Assembly: GCA_002077045.2 (NCBI GenBank)
Contig: KZ111148.1
Coordinates: 1,045,214 to 1,109,213, forward strand
From: Rachicladosporium sp. CCFEE 5018
Lineage: Eukaryota; Ascomycota; Dothideomycetes; Cladosporiales; Cladosporiaceae
Length of the DNA stretch: 64,000 nt
Reading direction: 5' to 3'
Each line of letters begins with the position of its first letter. Positions within the stretch are counted from its first letter, which is position 1. The notes beneath the pieces are model-generated. The model did not search any database and was not told the DNA's origin. It saw only the letters and a program-made list of their open reading frames with translations. Below, piece by piece: positions 19,924 through 32,664 of this stretch. Made by a program: the position numbers and the translations under genes.

Positions 19924-22900
19924 CGAGACACAGATTCAAACACGCCGCTACGACAGGCTGTAGCTTCTTCTTTGCAGCTGCAATCGCATCGCGATACCGT
20001 CCTTGTAGCCATTCCAATTCACCCGTACCCTTTGCTGCTCGAGCCATCATGTCGAAATAGTCATCTTCAGCGTATTTATACTCCCACAGGTAGTGCGTGA
20101 GATTCGTGTTCGCCGGGTCATCCTTGCGCTGAGTGTCGTTAAGGTCGTGCAGAAGGTTCATGATCTCTTCGAAACACTCCTGTGGTGTGGGCACCTCGAT
20201 GCTCTCACTGGTCTTCTTCTCGTTGAGCTCTTCCTCTGACTTGCCATACGGCAGCCCAAGATCCGCAACTCCATCCCAGAACCTAAAGCAGGTCGTGACC
20301 GCATCGTAATCAGTACTCAGCAGCTTGAGTGATAGCTGAAAGTACTTCGTGGCTTTGCGGTCGATTTCGTACGTTTCTATGGTGAAGTCGTTGTTGATCG
20401 CCTGAGACAATGCCCAGTAGCAGTCAGCCATCCGACGATACGCGGGTTGACGGCCTACGGAATTCTTGTAGGCTTCGTCTCGGGTCGTGTCGGCATCGAT
20501 CACTTTGAGGTGGTTCTCATCGGAATCGATGGCAGCTTGATAGTCACCCTTGGCTTTGAGCATCACAGCGATGCCGCCTTGTGCTAGCCACAGAGAGGGA
20601 TCGATTTCGAGGACTTTCTCGAAATAGGTACGCGCCTCGTCGTAGTGATTGTAATCGCGACACGTCATTGCAAGGCGACGGTACCACTCAGCAGTTTTCT
20701 CCAAGGCAGCCCATTCGGCAGTGTCAACGATCTGTTCGACGGTAAGGCTGTCTGAATCCTCATAAGTGCCGCCCTCCTTTCGCGTTCGCCATACGTAGAT
20801 GATCTTGGGAACAATAGTATGGCTCCACCACAGCGTGCCTGGATTGAGCCACCTCTCAGACATATACTTCATAGCTGGTCCGAAGACCTCCAAACTCTTC
20901 TCGGGCTCAATTGTTCGGAGCCAATCTGCCCTCTCGGTTGTGGTGCTATCAATCACCTCAGGATGCTTCAGCCATGGTATCACCGCACCAGCGAGATCCT
21001 CCCTCCATATGTTCCATCCTCGCAGCCCCACCCAAGTCGGATGATGCTTCGGGTCATGCAGTATATCAGCCATGTGCTTGCCAATAATTACCTGCTCTTC
21101 GGGCGTGGCCACCTTACGGTCTGCTTGTTTGGCGTACTCAAGCCATTGCAGCGCACCGTACGGGCGAAGACTGACTGAGTCCTTCATGCGTGCTACTAGG
21201 GTCTCATCGACGATCAGAGCAACGGACGTCTTCACCATCACGATCTTCGCGAGCTCGAAGTCCACTCCCACAGGTGGGCACTCAGGTTGAGATACTTTGC
21301 CGTGCTTCGGGTTCCTGAAGAAGTCCGAGATAGATGCGTGAGAGAATGACACGGTCGTCGTCCTCGGGTTCGAGTCGAACTCGGTGGGATAATCGAGGTC
21401 ATCCGCACCGTCCTCTTGCTCTGCACCCGCAACAGCATCTTCAATATCCTCGTCCTCGTCCTCTCCACGCTTGGGAGCAAGTAGCTCGGCAGTGCTCAGC
21501 CCGTCGTCGCGCGTCAGTGTGAACAAGCTTGCATAGCTCTTTCTGAGCTGTCCCTCCAAATCAATGACTCCCTGACCTTCCTCCGACTTCAGGCGGAGCA
21601 CGGAATCCAGCTCGCCAAGATACAATGGCCTTTGTGCCAGAGCCACCCACATGAGCATATCATTCAAGTCAGACGCTTCCGCCTCTGATAGGCTGGAAGA
21701 GTACCCTTCAAGCACATGCTTCAGCATCTCTGTTAGACCCTTAGGGGCTTCATTCAGAGCCTTTTCGACATCCGACTCTCGACTCCGCTGCGCCTTGCGG
21801 TTGAGCTCCTCGACCATCAACTTTACCCACATGAACATGCCGCCCGCTTTGCTCGTAAGCGTCTCGACAATAGTGGCTTGCAATTTCTTCGACACCTTGC
21901 TTAGTGCTCGCTTCTTCTTGATGCTGGCCTCCACGTAATGCGCAATGTCTCCACCATTCTTCGTGGCGTCAATCAAGATGCTCGGAGGCTCCTCCTCAAG
22001 ATTATCGATGATGTCGTAGATGACCTGCGGGCGTCCAAGCATGGCAATCTTCAAGCGCGAGTCGGAGCCAGCCTCCAAGACGTCTTTGAGAAGCTCAAAT
22101 AATATGAGTCGATCTTCATTGAAGGCTTCATCGAGACCGTCGAAGAGAATGTACGCAGTGCCTTCGTTCTCACTTGGTTTCAGCCAGTAATTGGCGAAGA
22201 GAACTTTCCACGCTGTTCTGATCGAGCCAATCTCAGCATTGCCGTGAGTTGCTGTTGCCAGGTACTTCGCATACGCCGGGTCATTCTGTGTCAGCTGATA
22301 CGCAATGTCACGGAACGCTTGCTGCACTGAACGCGTCAGGTCATTGTTATCGCGGAAAAAGGCAAAAGCCACCGACGAGTCTTCGGACACTGCACTGGTT
22401 GAAGATTGGGTCAGATCAGTAAGATGCTGGATGATGTTGTACATGAGGAAGCTCTTTCCGCTCCCAGGATTGCCGGAGATCCACAATACGGGCTTATCAT
22501 CGGTCTCGATCCAGGACACGAGCGCCTGTTCTTGGCGAATCCAGTCTCCTGAACCAGGTACCTGCTCGCGCCTGATCTGATCGACACGTTCCGGAGGGTT
22601 GCCGGATGGTGCCAGTAGCGTCTTCAAGGCTTCTAGATGCTTAAGATCTTTCTCCTCCTTCGCGACCGACTTCGCTTCTTCCATGGCGCCCATGATCTGA
22701 CCAATTCCAGAGAGTGTCTGCGGGCTGAGTCAATGCTGTCGATCATTCCGTGTTAATCGTACTTACATCATGTTGCGAGATCTGGAGACCTTGCATTGCC
22801 ATAGTCTGCTCAGTCATCGACACCTGAATCGTCTCGACGCCCTTGTGAGTCTGCTTCACCTCTACCAGAGTCTCTGCTCCGACAAGTCTATCCTCAGCGT

Positions 22901-23537
22901 CGGTCAACTTGCCAAGCGTACCCAACAAGCCTTGCATCTCGGTGTCATTACCGAGCAGCACATTCTTGCCGAATGTCTTGAGGCGTGTGAGAAATCCGTC
23001 CTTGATCTTCTTCGTCGATCGTGCAAAGATCTCGAGCACGATTGTCTGCATCTCAGGGTCAGCCACGTCCCAGCTCCCAACTCCTGAGCGAGATGATATT
23101 ACCAGTATCTGGGTCAGCTTCTCCCTCAGCTCCTTCGACAAGTCTGCTCGCTCGTACATGCTGAGCCGCACCGTAAAGTCCTTGAGCACATCTAGTAGTC
23201 CGGCAATGGCATCCAGGCTTGCCGACACGCCCTTGGCCGCGTTGATCAGATACATGGCAGCGCCGAAAACCATCCCACTGGGTGGAAATGCCATGCTCGC
23301 TGCACCAGCTGCCAGGTTGCCAACGAGCTCAATTGGCTTGACAGCCGCCGAGAGGACTGCGAGTAAGCCATGAGACTTCTCTCGGAAATGCTTGTAGTCT
23401 TTGTTCTGGTTGTCAACATTTCTGATCAGCTCATCCGCGGTCCTGAATCTGGGCAGCTCCTCGAGCCTCTTGCCAGAGATCTCGGCATAGCGTCTGCTGG
23501 CCTCTTGCCAGATCCTGTCGAATTCGGAGCCTGACAT
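19924..23537 (-). CDS. Fungal NLR (copy 2, C-terminus lost in gap)
   Basis: complement(join(19924..22717,22767..23537)) with a 49-bp intron (donor GTAAGT, acceptor CGCAG), the same structure as the copy at 5176-9841. It keeps the Goodbye-like N-terminus, the Walker A GNPGSGKS, a Walker B with Phe for Leu (LFDGLDEAF), and the TPRs. It ends at the gap before the acidic linker and ZZ-like tail. Residue differences from copy 1 are few. A block of about 235 bp (21558-21793) is far more diverged, almost only at synonymous sites. The reading frame that continues through the gap into YIP4 sequence is an artefact. Confidence 0.85.
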
Positions 23538-24262
23538 GACCGCTATGCGTCGTCAGGTTCCGGCTAGCCCGCAGACAATGTGCTCGAATGCTGAAGAGCC
23601 TTTGAACGTGAGGTCTCTTCAAGAATGTAGGAAAGAAAGCATACTTGATCCTTCGGAAGCTTATTAGCCTGCTGTTTGGGGCCAAAACGAAGCTGGCCAT
23701 GCACCGTGTGTTTAGGTGCAGCCACCAACTCCGCTTCATACTGCTAGCCTCCAGCTGCGGCTGAACTGCAGTAGATACTTCGGCTTCATGTCTCATGAGT
23801 GCCGTATCTGGGATTGCCAGCGGGCGCATACAACGGAACGCGGTTCAATGGCCCGCGCCGAGCTCTTTGATGGATCGAGACATACCCATGAAAGTATGGC
23901 CCAGACAGAATGGGGATGATATGACCCCTGTCTTGCCGTTCAGACCCTGAATCTTTTCCCCGACTCGTGGCGTTTCTGAGCTTGTGCTCGAGCTGTTCCG
24001 AGTGCCGAGCCGTTTCCTTTCACGTGCGCACGCGAACCCCACCCCTACAGCTACCATGGTTCACCGCAAACGTCCCTTTCCAGGGCCTGTAAGACCTGTC
24101 AGTCTATCTTCAATCGAGCGTTGGAGCGTAATTTACATTGCCCAGCCTGAAGCAGTAATGCTCGTGAAAGCCTCACGTCCTAGCAGTAAGCTGTCCTGAG
24201 GAGTCCGAGGCGGTTCGCCTCTCGGCGACCAAGGATAGCCCCGACAACATAAAAGGCGGGCA
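23538..24262. promoter_or_regulatory. Divergent promoter region of NLR and AFG1 (copy 2)
   Basis: Counterpart of 9842-10541, 25 bp longer because of small indels, including an insertion near 23890-23915. No intact conserved frame is present. Confidence 0.5.
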
Positions 24263-25924
24263 ATGGCTTCTAAGGATGCTTTACGCGTATTAAGGCTGTG
24301 GGCGCGTCCCATAGGAGTCCCACTCCGGAAACTAGAGCGAGGGCGTACAGTGTGTACAGCATGCATGCGCGAAGCAAGAGGTTTCTCGCAAGGTCCAGCT
24401 GGGCTACATAAACGTTACGTTGGCGAAAGCAGGAGCCATGGACAGACAAGAGGAATGCGATTATACGCGACGATGGCGGAGTATCGCGCCAAGGAGTACC
24501 AGCGAGGTCCTCTGGAAGAGTACGACTTTCGAGTGAAGTCAGGACGACTGCGAGATGACGAACACCAGAGGAATCTCATACAAGCCCTGCAAGACCTACA
24601 TGACGATCTTGAGAGCTATAGGCCACTGCCAGTTCAGCATCCGACTATTGAGTCGCTGCAGCCCAAGAAGACAGGCTTCTTCGGCTCCATATTCGGTGGG
24701 TCTTCCTCGAATAAAATACGAATGGATCCTGCGCCGAACCTGCCAAAGGGGCTGTACATGTTCGGCGATGTTGGCAGCGGCAAGACGATGCTGATGGACC
24801 TCTTCTATGACACACTCCCGACGAATATCACCTCGAAGACCCGGATCCACTTCCACAACTTCATGCAAGACGTTCACAAGGATATTCACAAGATGACCAT
24901 CGAGCACGGAAATGATATCGATGCTATTCCATTCGTAGCCGCCAATATCGCATCTAAGGCATCAGTGCTTTGCTTCGACGAGTTCCAGTGCACAGATGTT
25001 GCCGACGCCATGATCCTACGTCGTCTTATCGAGTCCCTGATGGCGCACGGCACAGTCCTGGTCACGACTTCGAATCGCCACCCTTCAGAACTCTACAAGA
25101 ATGGCATCCAGCGCGAGTCTTTCGTCCCGTGCATCAAGCTCCTTCAAACGAGGCTTCGCGTCCTGAACTTGGACTCCACCACAGACTACCGCCGTATACC
25201 ACGACCACCTTCCGGAGTGTATCATCATCCTTTAGATGCCGCCGCAAATCGCCACGCAGAGCACTGGTTTCGCTTTCTCGGCGACTTCGACCACGATCCA
25301 CCCCATCATTCGGTCAAAAAGGTCTGGGGTCGCGACGTCGAAGTCCCACGTGCAAGTGGCCAAGCCTGTCGCTTTACATTTGACGAGCTTCTTGGTCGAG
25401 CCACTGGTGCGGCAGACTACATCGAGCTCACCCGGAATTATCATGCGTTTATCATCACTGATGTACCAGGAATGAACTACCGCAGTCGGGACTTAGCCCG
25501 CCGCTTCATCACATTCATTGACGCTGTGTACGAATCGCGCGCTAAGCTGGTGCTGACGACTGCCGTTCCACTCTCTCAGCTCTTCATGACCCGTGATGAA
25601 GTCGACACCGCGCTTTCGGAAGCAGCTGACTCGGGTGTCCCACATGCCAAGGCAGCGAAAAAAGATGGCGCAGACCTCGACTCTAGTATGAGGAGCTTGA
25701 TGGACGATCTAGGCATGAGTATGAACACGCTGAAGGGGACGAGTATCTTCAGCGGAGACGAGGAGACTTTTGCGTTTGCACGGGCACTCAGTAGACTGAG
25801 TGAGATGGAAGGCCTGGAGTGGGTTGAGAGAGGAATGGGTCTGCAGAAGGACGGTGGGAGTGTCGAGAAGAAAGGATGGCAGAATGTTCGGAGTGCGCAG
25901 ATGATGGACAGCTATGGAGGCTGA
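24263..25924 (+). CDS. afg1: AFG1/LACE1-family mitochondrial ATPase (copy 2)
   Basis: A single exon of 553 codons, the same length as copy 1, with intact Walker A (GDVGSGKT) and Walker B (CFDEFQ). Replacement differences concentrate in the presequence (residues about 6-60). The catalytic core is nearly identical. The last 50 codons differ from copy 1 at about two dozen sites, all synonymous, which shows that both copies have been kept under protein-level selection. Confidence 0.92.
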   Translation: MASKDALRVLRLWARPIGVPLRKLERGRTVCTACMREARGFSQGPAGLHKRYVGESRSHGQTRGMRLYATMAEYRAKEYQRGPLEEYDFRVKSGRLRDDEHQRNLIQALQDLHDDLESYRPLPVQHPTIESLQPKKTGFFGSIFGGSSSNKIRMDPAPNLPKGLYMFGDVGSGKTMLMDLFYDTLPTNITSKTRIHFHNFMQDVHKDIHKMTIEHGNDIDAIPFVAANIASKASVLCFDEFQCTDVADAMILRRLIESLMAHGTVLVTTSNRHPSELYKNGIQRESFVPCIKLLQTRLRVLNLDSTTDYRRIPRPPSGVYHHPLDAAANRHAEHWFRFLGDFDHDPPHHSVKKVWGRDVEVPRASGQACRFTFDELLGRATGAADYIELTRNYHAFIITDVPGMNYRSRDLARRFITFIDAVYESRAKLVLTTAVPLSQLFMTRDEVDTALSEAADSGVPHAKAAKKDGADLDSSMRSLMDDLGMSMNTLKGTSIFSGDEETFAFARALSRLSEMEGLEWVERGMGLQKDGGSVEKKGWQNVRSAQMMDSYGG

Positions 25925-26276
25925 GACACATTTCAGCGTTGGTCCGCACGTGATTACCCAACTTGACTTACATTGGGTGCTCCCGAAAATGCGGCCGTTG
26001 ACGCAATCAACATCAGCCTCTGAACCAGAAGGCTAGGGTTGGGCACAGTCTCGAGAGACCTCACACCCGTCGGCACGCTCCGGCCGTGTTCTGCTAGCCG
26101 TCGATCGACATCCGTGGCGATTCGCTTCTGTTGTCAACACTAGCCACCTGATCTTGTTCTCGCGGACGGTGACGGTGGGACAATGCATCGGTCGCCTGCG
26201 CGTTTGGCTCCGGTCAGCAAATCACGAGGTCATGGAGAAGATCCGCTCGACAATGGCCGGCCATTGCTCCTCAGCA
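25925..26276. other. Intergenic region between convergent genes (copy 2)
   Basis: These 352 bp are the counterpart of 12204-12561 and hold only UTR and spacer sequence as far as can be seen. Confidence 0.5.
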
Positions 26277-27270
26277 CTACCAGTCTAAGATCCACTCGCT
26301 TGCGCCTCCTTCCCAGAACTCATCGCATGCCGCCTTCAGGCCAAAATTGGGTCTCAAGTCATTTATCGTCAACGGATCGCGGGTCAGGGGATCTGTTGGA
26401 CTTCGCTTGAGGTGCTCATAGATCGTCGCTCGCTCGTACGAGTGGCCCATCTTGGTTATCACGGGATCATGCATGGGCTCGAACGTAATCTAGGATTCAA
26501 TCAGCTGATTTCCTGTGCGTCAGACTAGGTTGGGAGGGTGCTACCATGTCAACGAGATGATCTGGCACCTCCCTCGACTTATGATGCGTCGGATCAGCCA
26601 ACTCAAACACTTTCCTGAGCTCTGCCCGTTTGCCGGCGTACGTCGCGAAAATCTCTTCGCTCTGCTCCTTCGCCTCAACATTCCCCAATCTCATGGCGTC
26701 GAGCGACCTCGTGACATGGTCGAGTTCGACCTTTCTAGCCCTCTCGAGCGTTTCTTCCAGCTCGGCTCGTAAGTCACCCTGTCGACGTAATCGTTCCCGG
26801 TCTCGAACAGCGAACTTCGCTTTCTTGCACTTCAAAACGAAGGCTGAAAACGTCTCTAGGTCTTTTGGGGAAGTTCGAGTTGATGGAGCTGGGAAGCGGA
26901 CTTGATCGTACGCTGTCAAGGCCGATGATAGAGCTTCGTGGGGATGATTGAGCGCCAATTGGGCTTGGGCCAAGAAGTAGAAAGCCTTGTGATTTTGACC
27001 AGAGGCAGTCAAATCGATACTCTTCAAGCAGTCGTTGACAGCAGCATCCCACCTCTGCAATTTCAGTCTAACATTCGCCCGATTCGTAAAGATAAGCGGA
27101 TTCCGTGAGTACTTCTGTATCGCTTGCGTGTAGAGCTCTGGCAGGATGTCAGACGTAGTGTATCATATGCGTTCGCACCGACTTCGACTTGTACCCTCGG
27201 CGTCCAGATACTCGCCGTTGCGGAACGCTGCGTTACCCTTGTCCTTCAGGCCATCCGCTATATGCGCCAT
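26277..27270 (-). CDS. CHIP (STUB1)-like TPR/U-box E3 ubiquitin ligase (copy 2)
   Basis: complement(join(26277..26489,26545..27137,27195..27270)) encodes 293 residues with exon lengths identical to copy 1 (213, 593 and 76 bp). The introns are 55 and 57 bp, and the introns differ more than the exons. TPR array, charged hairpin and U-box are all intact (ITFEPMHDPVITKMGHSYER is unchanged). Early codons differ slightly (LKDKGNAAF preceded by GL instead of AL). Confidence 0.87.
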
Positions 27271-28215
27271 TGATGATAATAGTCGATCAACGTGTTGACC
27301 CGCTATCGATACTGATAATTGCAGTACGATGAACCGCTATGCTCAAAGTGAGGCTTCGCCTCGTTCCGGTGGAGGCAGTGCAGCGCCTTGATTGCTCAGG
27401 TAAGCCTGGCAAGCCTGGGTCTTCTCGAAGCGTCCACGTTGCGCCGATCGACAGCAGCGAATGCGTACAGAAAGCATGCACGAGTACGTAGTCAAGAATC
27501 CTGCGATCACGCTCGGAAATACAACGATGTAATTTGATACATACGCCCGGGGTTGCGTGCTTGTTAAAAAGGCGGCGAGCATTCCAGTCTGCCTTCTACA
27601 GTTGACAGTTGAGCCGAGAGCATCACGCACGCCACTGCGGAAGGGACTGCCTTAATGCGACACACTTTGTGCCCACGATCATACGGAATGAGCGCGAGAT
27701 CTCCCGGTGACCGCTTGTCGCGCACAGAAGTTAACAACCCGCGCCTTCGGAGCGTGGACATGTTATGGGCATCATCGATCATCAAAGCCTCGCGGTCTAA
27801 TGCGTCGGTCTGACTCAGTATGTGCAAGGTCGGGTTGATGGTAACGCACGACACATCATAATCAAATTGCTCGGGTTGCTCAAATCTTCGAGTGTATCAT
27901 AATCCATCTATCTACATGCCAGTTCATACCAACTCCGACGCAATGAAACATGTGAGGGTATCAATAATGCCTGCCGCCCCTGTCCTGTCTGTCCCCCTTC
28001 CCTGCCAAAGAGCTAACTCCTAGCTGTGACCGGAGCTTTTTATATGTGCGGGTCCACCGGGCCGCGGGTCATCTACAACCAAAGGCGGCGCGAGGATGCT
28101 CCTCCTTGTGATTATCCCAAACCATAAGAAGTCCCCAAAATAATGACCGAAATTCCCGAGAGCAAGTAGAGACTGGTGGCTGATGTGCTGTCGACGTGCG
28201 AAGAATGTTGCAGGC
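27271..28215. other. Intergenic region upstream of the U-box gene (copy 2)
   Basis: These 945 bp are the counterpart of 13555-14493. The same TATA-like stretch lies near 28040. No supported gene. Confidence 0.5.
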
Positions 28216-29812
28216 CTACTGTTTCCGCAGTGAAGGTGTTTGGGAGTAGTCCTGCATACTTTCGGTATTGCTGATGTAGCCGGGGTCAGTCCTCGGCGCG
28301 ATACTGCGGAATGTCTGTGGAGTAAATGGCGTCGAACTCGGGTCAAGCATTGAGTTGGTGAGCACATGAGATGATTCCGAGATGATCGAGCCGGGACTTG
28401 TACCGAAAGACGCGAGCAATGATCCAGTATGGCTGGCATGCAAGCGATTCCAACGATATGCCGGCGTTGTGGGTAGCTGCTGGCGATAACCTACAGGGTG
28501 ATCGTCCGATATCGACCTCTGCATTGCATGCGCAGATGATATGTTGGCGTGCGGTGTCGAGAGTGGCGCTGTAGATGCTGGACCTGCACCCCCTGCCAAC
28601 GAGTCCGCATCAGAATCGGTCTTTGAACGCTTACTCGGCTGACCGTTGCACGTCTCCTCATGTCTGACCCGATGGTCGAAGCGATGGAAGAAGTAGCAAC
28701 CACATCCTCTCCTGCAATGGTACTGAGGGTCGAAGTGGCTGAGAAGATGGCGGTCAACGGCTCTTTTTTCTGAGAAGCACGGAGCATCGCAAGAATTGGG
28801 ATCGCGCTCCTGGCAGGGACAGTAGAACACGTGCGACTTCGCATGATGTCGAAGCTTTGCCACAGTGTCGAAGATTGCTTCACAGTCTAGCTCCCCACAT
28901 CTGTGTGCGATCTGTCCGGGCTGGAGCCCTCCCTTCTGCGCGAGGTAGGTGATGTCGGTCTCAGTGACTTGGCCATGGAAGACGTCTGAGTCCAAAGGGG
29001 TTAGTGGCGGGGCCGGGAACCTCGATGTTGTCGATGGTTGCGCGTATGGCACCGCGCCTGATGTTTCGCCAACCAGGCCGGATCGTGCGGGCGCACTACT
29101 CAGCGACTCCTGTCTCAGGTCGACGCCCTTCTTTCGCTTAAGCCGCTTGACGCGCGCAGGTGCATGTTGAGTATGGGTTTTCTCTGATGGCTTACTGGCG
29201 ATAGCGACCGAGGGTTGAGGGTAGGTGCCGGTGAGTGGCTGGTCTCCCGTGCCGAGTGGGTGCCCAGCCTGCAGCTGCGGGACGTGGGCCTCATGCGTTG
29301 TTACTTGGTCTGTATACTGGGCGTGGCTCTCTCGCTCGGCTGATACAAGACCAACGTCACGGAAAGGCGACTCGATTCCACGGTGTCCCAATTGCGCTCC
29401 GGAGAAGTTGTACGAAGTGGTGTCATCGGTGTAGGCGTTCCTCAGTGGAGGTATTGAAGTGTCGGGCACACCAAGATGTGCCTGTTGATTTGGGAACTGA
29501 TGATAGGTACCATCGGTTACGAGCGGGTCAATGTTGTCGCTAGTGAAGAGGGACTCTTCGGCTGAGGACACCCTTGCGTGCTGCAATTCCTGTGGAGCGG
29601 ACTAAAGATTCGTCAATAAGTGTGCAAATTTTTGGCGCCGAGAGCGTTCATACATAGCCATATGCGAAGCCCCATGGATCGAAGGCAATTACGTTGTTCT
29701 CAACGAAGTTAGACCCAATCAACCCCCCAAGCTCCTCAAATGAAGAAGGCTGCGGGAAGTATCGATCCCTCCACAGTTCCGTAGCTTCGTCAAAGTCGCC
29801 TGCAGTGTCCAT
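28216..29812 (-). CDS. C2H2-type zinc-finger protein (copy 2)
   Basis: complement(join(28216..29601,29654..29812)) encodes 514 residues, three fewer than copy 1, with the same 52-bp intron position. Exon 1 (53 codons) is nearly unchanged. The zinc-finger region keeps its Cys and His ligands (CGELDCEAIF, CPCQ...CDAPCF, CRRGCGCYFF). The region between about residues 150 and 290 carries many replacements relative to copy 1, for example APARSGLVGET against TPTQSDLYWET, so the linker evolves quickly. Confidence 0.74.
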
Positions 29813-31520
29813 AGGCCTTGATCACAAGCAATTCGCCAACGGGCGGTTGCAGGTGCCGTCAAAGGCTACAGGTCATCGAAGGTACCGATTGGGCGGGGTT
29901 CGACCTGGCCCCGCCTAGTGGTCCTTGTCCGCGATGACTTCTGCTAGTCGACGGCTTGAGGCTTCGAAGGAAGAATGAGGCTATGTGTGTAAGGAGTAAA
30001 AAGTGTCGCAAGTCTGTGAAGGTGGGGGAAAGGCAACGAGAGAAGTCTGCGATAACTGCGTGGTTCTGGCGTTCCTCGTCGAGATGTTTGACGACCGCCA
30101 GGGCCTCAAGTACCCATGGCCGTGACGCGATTGGCGGAGGGGCTGTGCTGTCCAGAGCGGCCAGCAGCCTGACGCGTTGGCGTCGTTCTGCTCGGCAGCG
30201 CACGGCATCGTCGTTGCTGGCCCACAAGGATGCATCTTCGAGATAGAAGCCGTAGAATGGAGCTGCGATTGTACAGCCGGCAAAGCGCCTTCTTATGCCC
30301 CCTTCTGTGTCTCGCTTCTCTGACGATCACTGCATCACATCACATTGACGACCCGCAGATTAGCCTGCAGCCACAACCGCGTGGGGCCATTGGCTGGTCT
30401 GACGTGCGTCGTGCGCAGATCGGGGAGTGGTGCAACCTCGCAGCAATTGGCACAACAATGAACAGATTGCAACCTCCAGGCGTACGGACTACAGCCCTCC
30501 TGCTAGGCTACAAATTCATACTCACTGTTTGCGTATCCAGAGGTCCTTCGATCCTTCGGCCGATCGTCTTACAAGCCGCCAACTCGTCACCATCGCACGC
30601 TCGATCCGTGAAGTCACTGGCCAGGCTTGCGAATAAATGAGCGAATCATGCATTAGAGACGTGGACCCAGATATCTTATCGGCTCCTTCGGTTCAGTGCA
30701 AGTATTTGTCCTGCGGACCCAGCGTAGCAAGGCGGCATGAACTCTCTTACTTTGCACCGTGAGTGCTCGCGTCCAGCAGTGTGTCTGGTAGGAAGCGCGA
30801 GATGACCCGTCAGGTCTTCTTGTGTTAGTCTGTTCTCTCGTCAAAATCGTGATCGGGCGATGACTTCTGCGCGCTAGGGTGGATTGCGCATTGATCAGGG
30901 CCTCATGTTCGTTCCAGGAGCGACATCGCGGTCTTGCGCATCGTACAGTATCTCGTCTGAAATAGCAGAAGGTCACGACTCCTCTGGCATACATGCCATC
31001 TGTGTCAAAGAGTGAGGTCGCACAAGCTTCTCGACGAAACTGATTTGCAGGGATCTGGCTGAGTCTAATCAAAACCACGGCCAAGGCACTGGGCTCACAG
31101 AGTATTTCGGCAGGAGCCAAACATTGTCAAAGATACGACAGGCCCGAGCCATGCACGCGAGTGACAGAAAAGCGGACCACGCCACTGGCCCTCGACGTAG
31201 ACACTGCTAGGATATATCACCCTTCGACTACCAACAGCTGCTAGACCTGCCCTAGAGAGTCCATTCAAACACGGGGTCTTAACTCTCGGCCATGGCGGAG
31301 TCCTCTTTGCACTATCGCGGTGTCGCATATAATAACATTCTCCTTTATACAGATGCACTGAGCGGACCACTCCTTCTGTCACTCGCGTGCCACGTAGTAT
31401 GAGGGAAATCTACTGAATCAATGCTTTACGACGGTGTTGACAATCTGCTGAGGCGCGAGAAATCCACAGCTCATTCGAGAGACTAGGTACCGCTAAGGTA
31501 TGTCTGATTGCTGCAAATCA
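29813..31520. other. Long non-coding stretch (copy 2)
   Basis: Counterpart of 16100-17810. A 155-codon minus-strand frame at 30653-31120 is open here but frameshifted in the other copy by one base (an extra A near 30845), so it is not taken as a gene. Confidence 0.5.
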
Positions 31521-31843
31521 TCATGCTGCCTGCGCCAAACCTTCCCTGTAGTAATTCGCGCGCACTGGCCCCTGCAGTCCACCCTGCTTGACATAAGCAG
31601 CCAGATCAAAGTTGTTCCTAGCACCTGGCGCGTAGTTGAGACTAGGAGGAGGCACGTAGTTCTTCAGCTGGCGGTACACAAGGAAGGTGTATCGGTGCGG
31701 TGCCACTGACAGCGGCGTGGGCGACATGTAAGAGGCTAGCGTCTTGCGCTGCTGTTTCGATCAACCAGTGTCCCCGCAGGTATAGACGCCGCAGATACAG
31801 TCGCCGTAGCGGCCAGCAGTTTAAGAAGCTGCATCGTCACCAT
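31521..31843 (-). pseudogene. Internally deleted secreted PEBP-like gene remnant (copy 2)
   Basis: Same organisation as 17811-18133: a signal-like peptide frame followed directly by the C-terminal PEBP segment (PHRYTFLVYRQLKNYVPPPS, then RANYYREG). The 68-residue frame is preserved with five replacements. The middle of the PEBP domain is missing here too. Confidence 0.6.
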
Positions 31844-32664
31844 TGTGCTGCTCAGAAGAGAGGTAAGATGTCGGAGGAACGCATAGATGATGGGTGGTGC
31901 AGAATTTGTGGGAAACTCCATACTACTCAACTTCTCCATCTGCAATCGAGTGATGAACGGACTCGAGGTGGTAGACCGTTGGATGACCGAGGCGAATGAC
32001 CAGGTGGTAAACTTACACGGCGAAGATCGTTTCCCAGACTCGTTCGCGTGTACGCATACCGAAAGGGCATCTCAAGATGCTATGCAGTAGCTCCATGACC
32101 AAATGTCGCCAAGTGTTGAGTACGCCGAGCGGAGCGAAAGTCAACTATCTGGCAATTGAATTCGAGGACCATGAAAGCGATGCGTCTGTAACGCATGCCA
32201 CTCCGGCCCGTTGGTCGGAACGCGTCCTCGAGAGCGAAGGGTCAACGATCAAGGAGAGCATTTCATCCATTGACTGAGCGCAAAAGGGATGAATATCAGG
32301 GCCAGGAGCGGGTGAATCTTTGGGAGGCCTCTCCGACGTTGTCCTGAGACGAAACTGGAGTGACCACAGCGGCCCAGATGAGGACAAATTCTATGTCCCA
32401 CGGCCCGTCGTTAACATCGATAACCATCAATGTGAGGTCGTTGCGTATTGAGGGTAAAGTGAGGGTCTGAAGAGCAATACGTGCACATTTAGCTCATGTA
32501 GGGCGGAACTTTCCGCACCGAGCTTCACCTTTAGGCATTCGTGATACCTGTCGCGTCGCAGCTTCCACGGAAAACCGCATCTCGAACTTCAGCGCGGTAA
32601 ACACCACGAACCTAACACCGACTCATCATTCTCAAATAGCCATCTGACCCAGCCCACCACAATC
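31844..32664. other. Intergenic region upstream of YIP4 (copy 2)
   Basis: These 821 bp are the counterpart of 18134-18964, with clear indels and lower identity than the flanking genes. No supported gene. Confidence 0.45.

Noticed and set aside
19559..19963. Reading frames running through the N gaps (for example the NLR frame into YIP4 sequence)
   Set aside because: The gap is of unknown length and joins different contigs, so residues beyond it belong to the antisense of YIP4 and not to the NLR.
30653..31120. A 155-codon minus-strand frame
   Set aside because: A single-base indel splits it in the other copy (16943-17409), and it has no recognisable domain.
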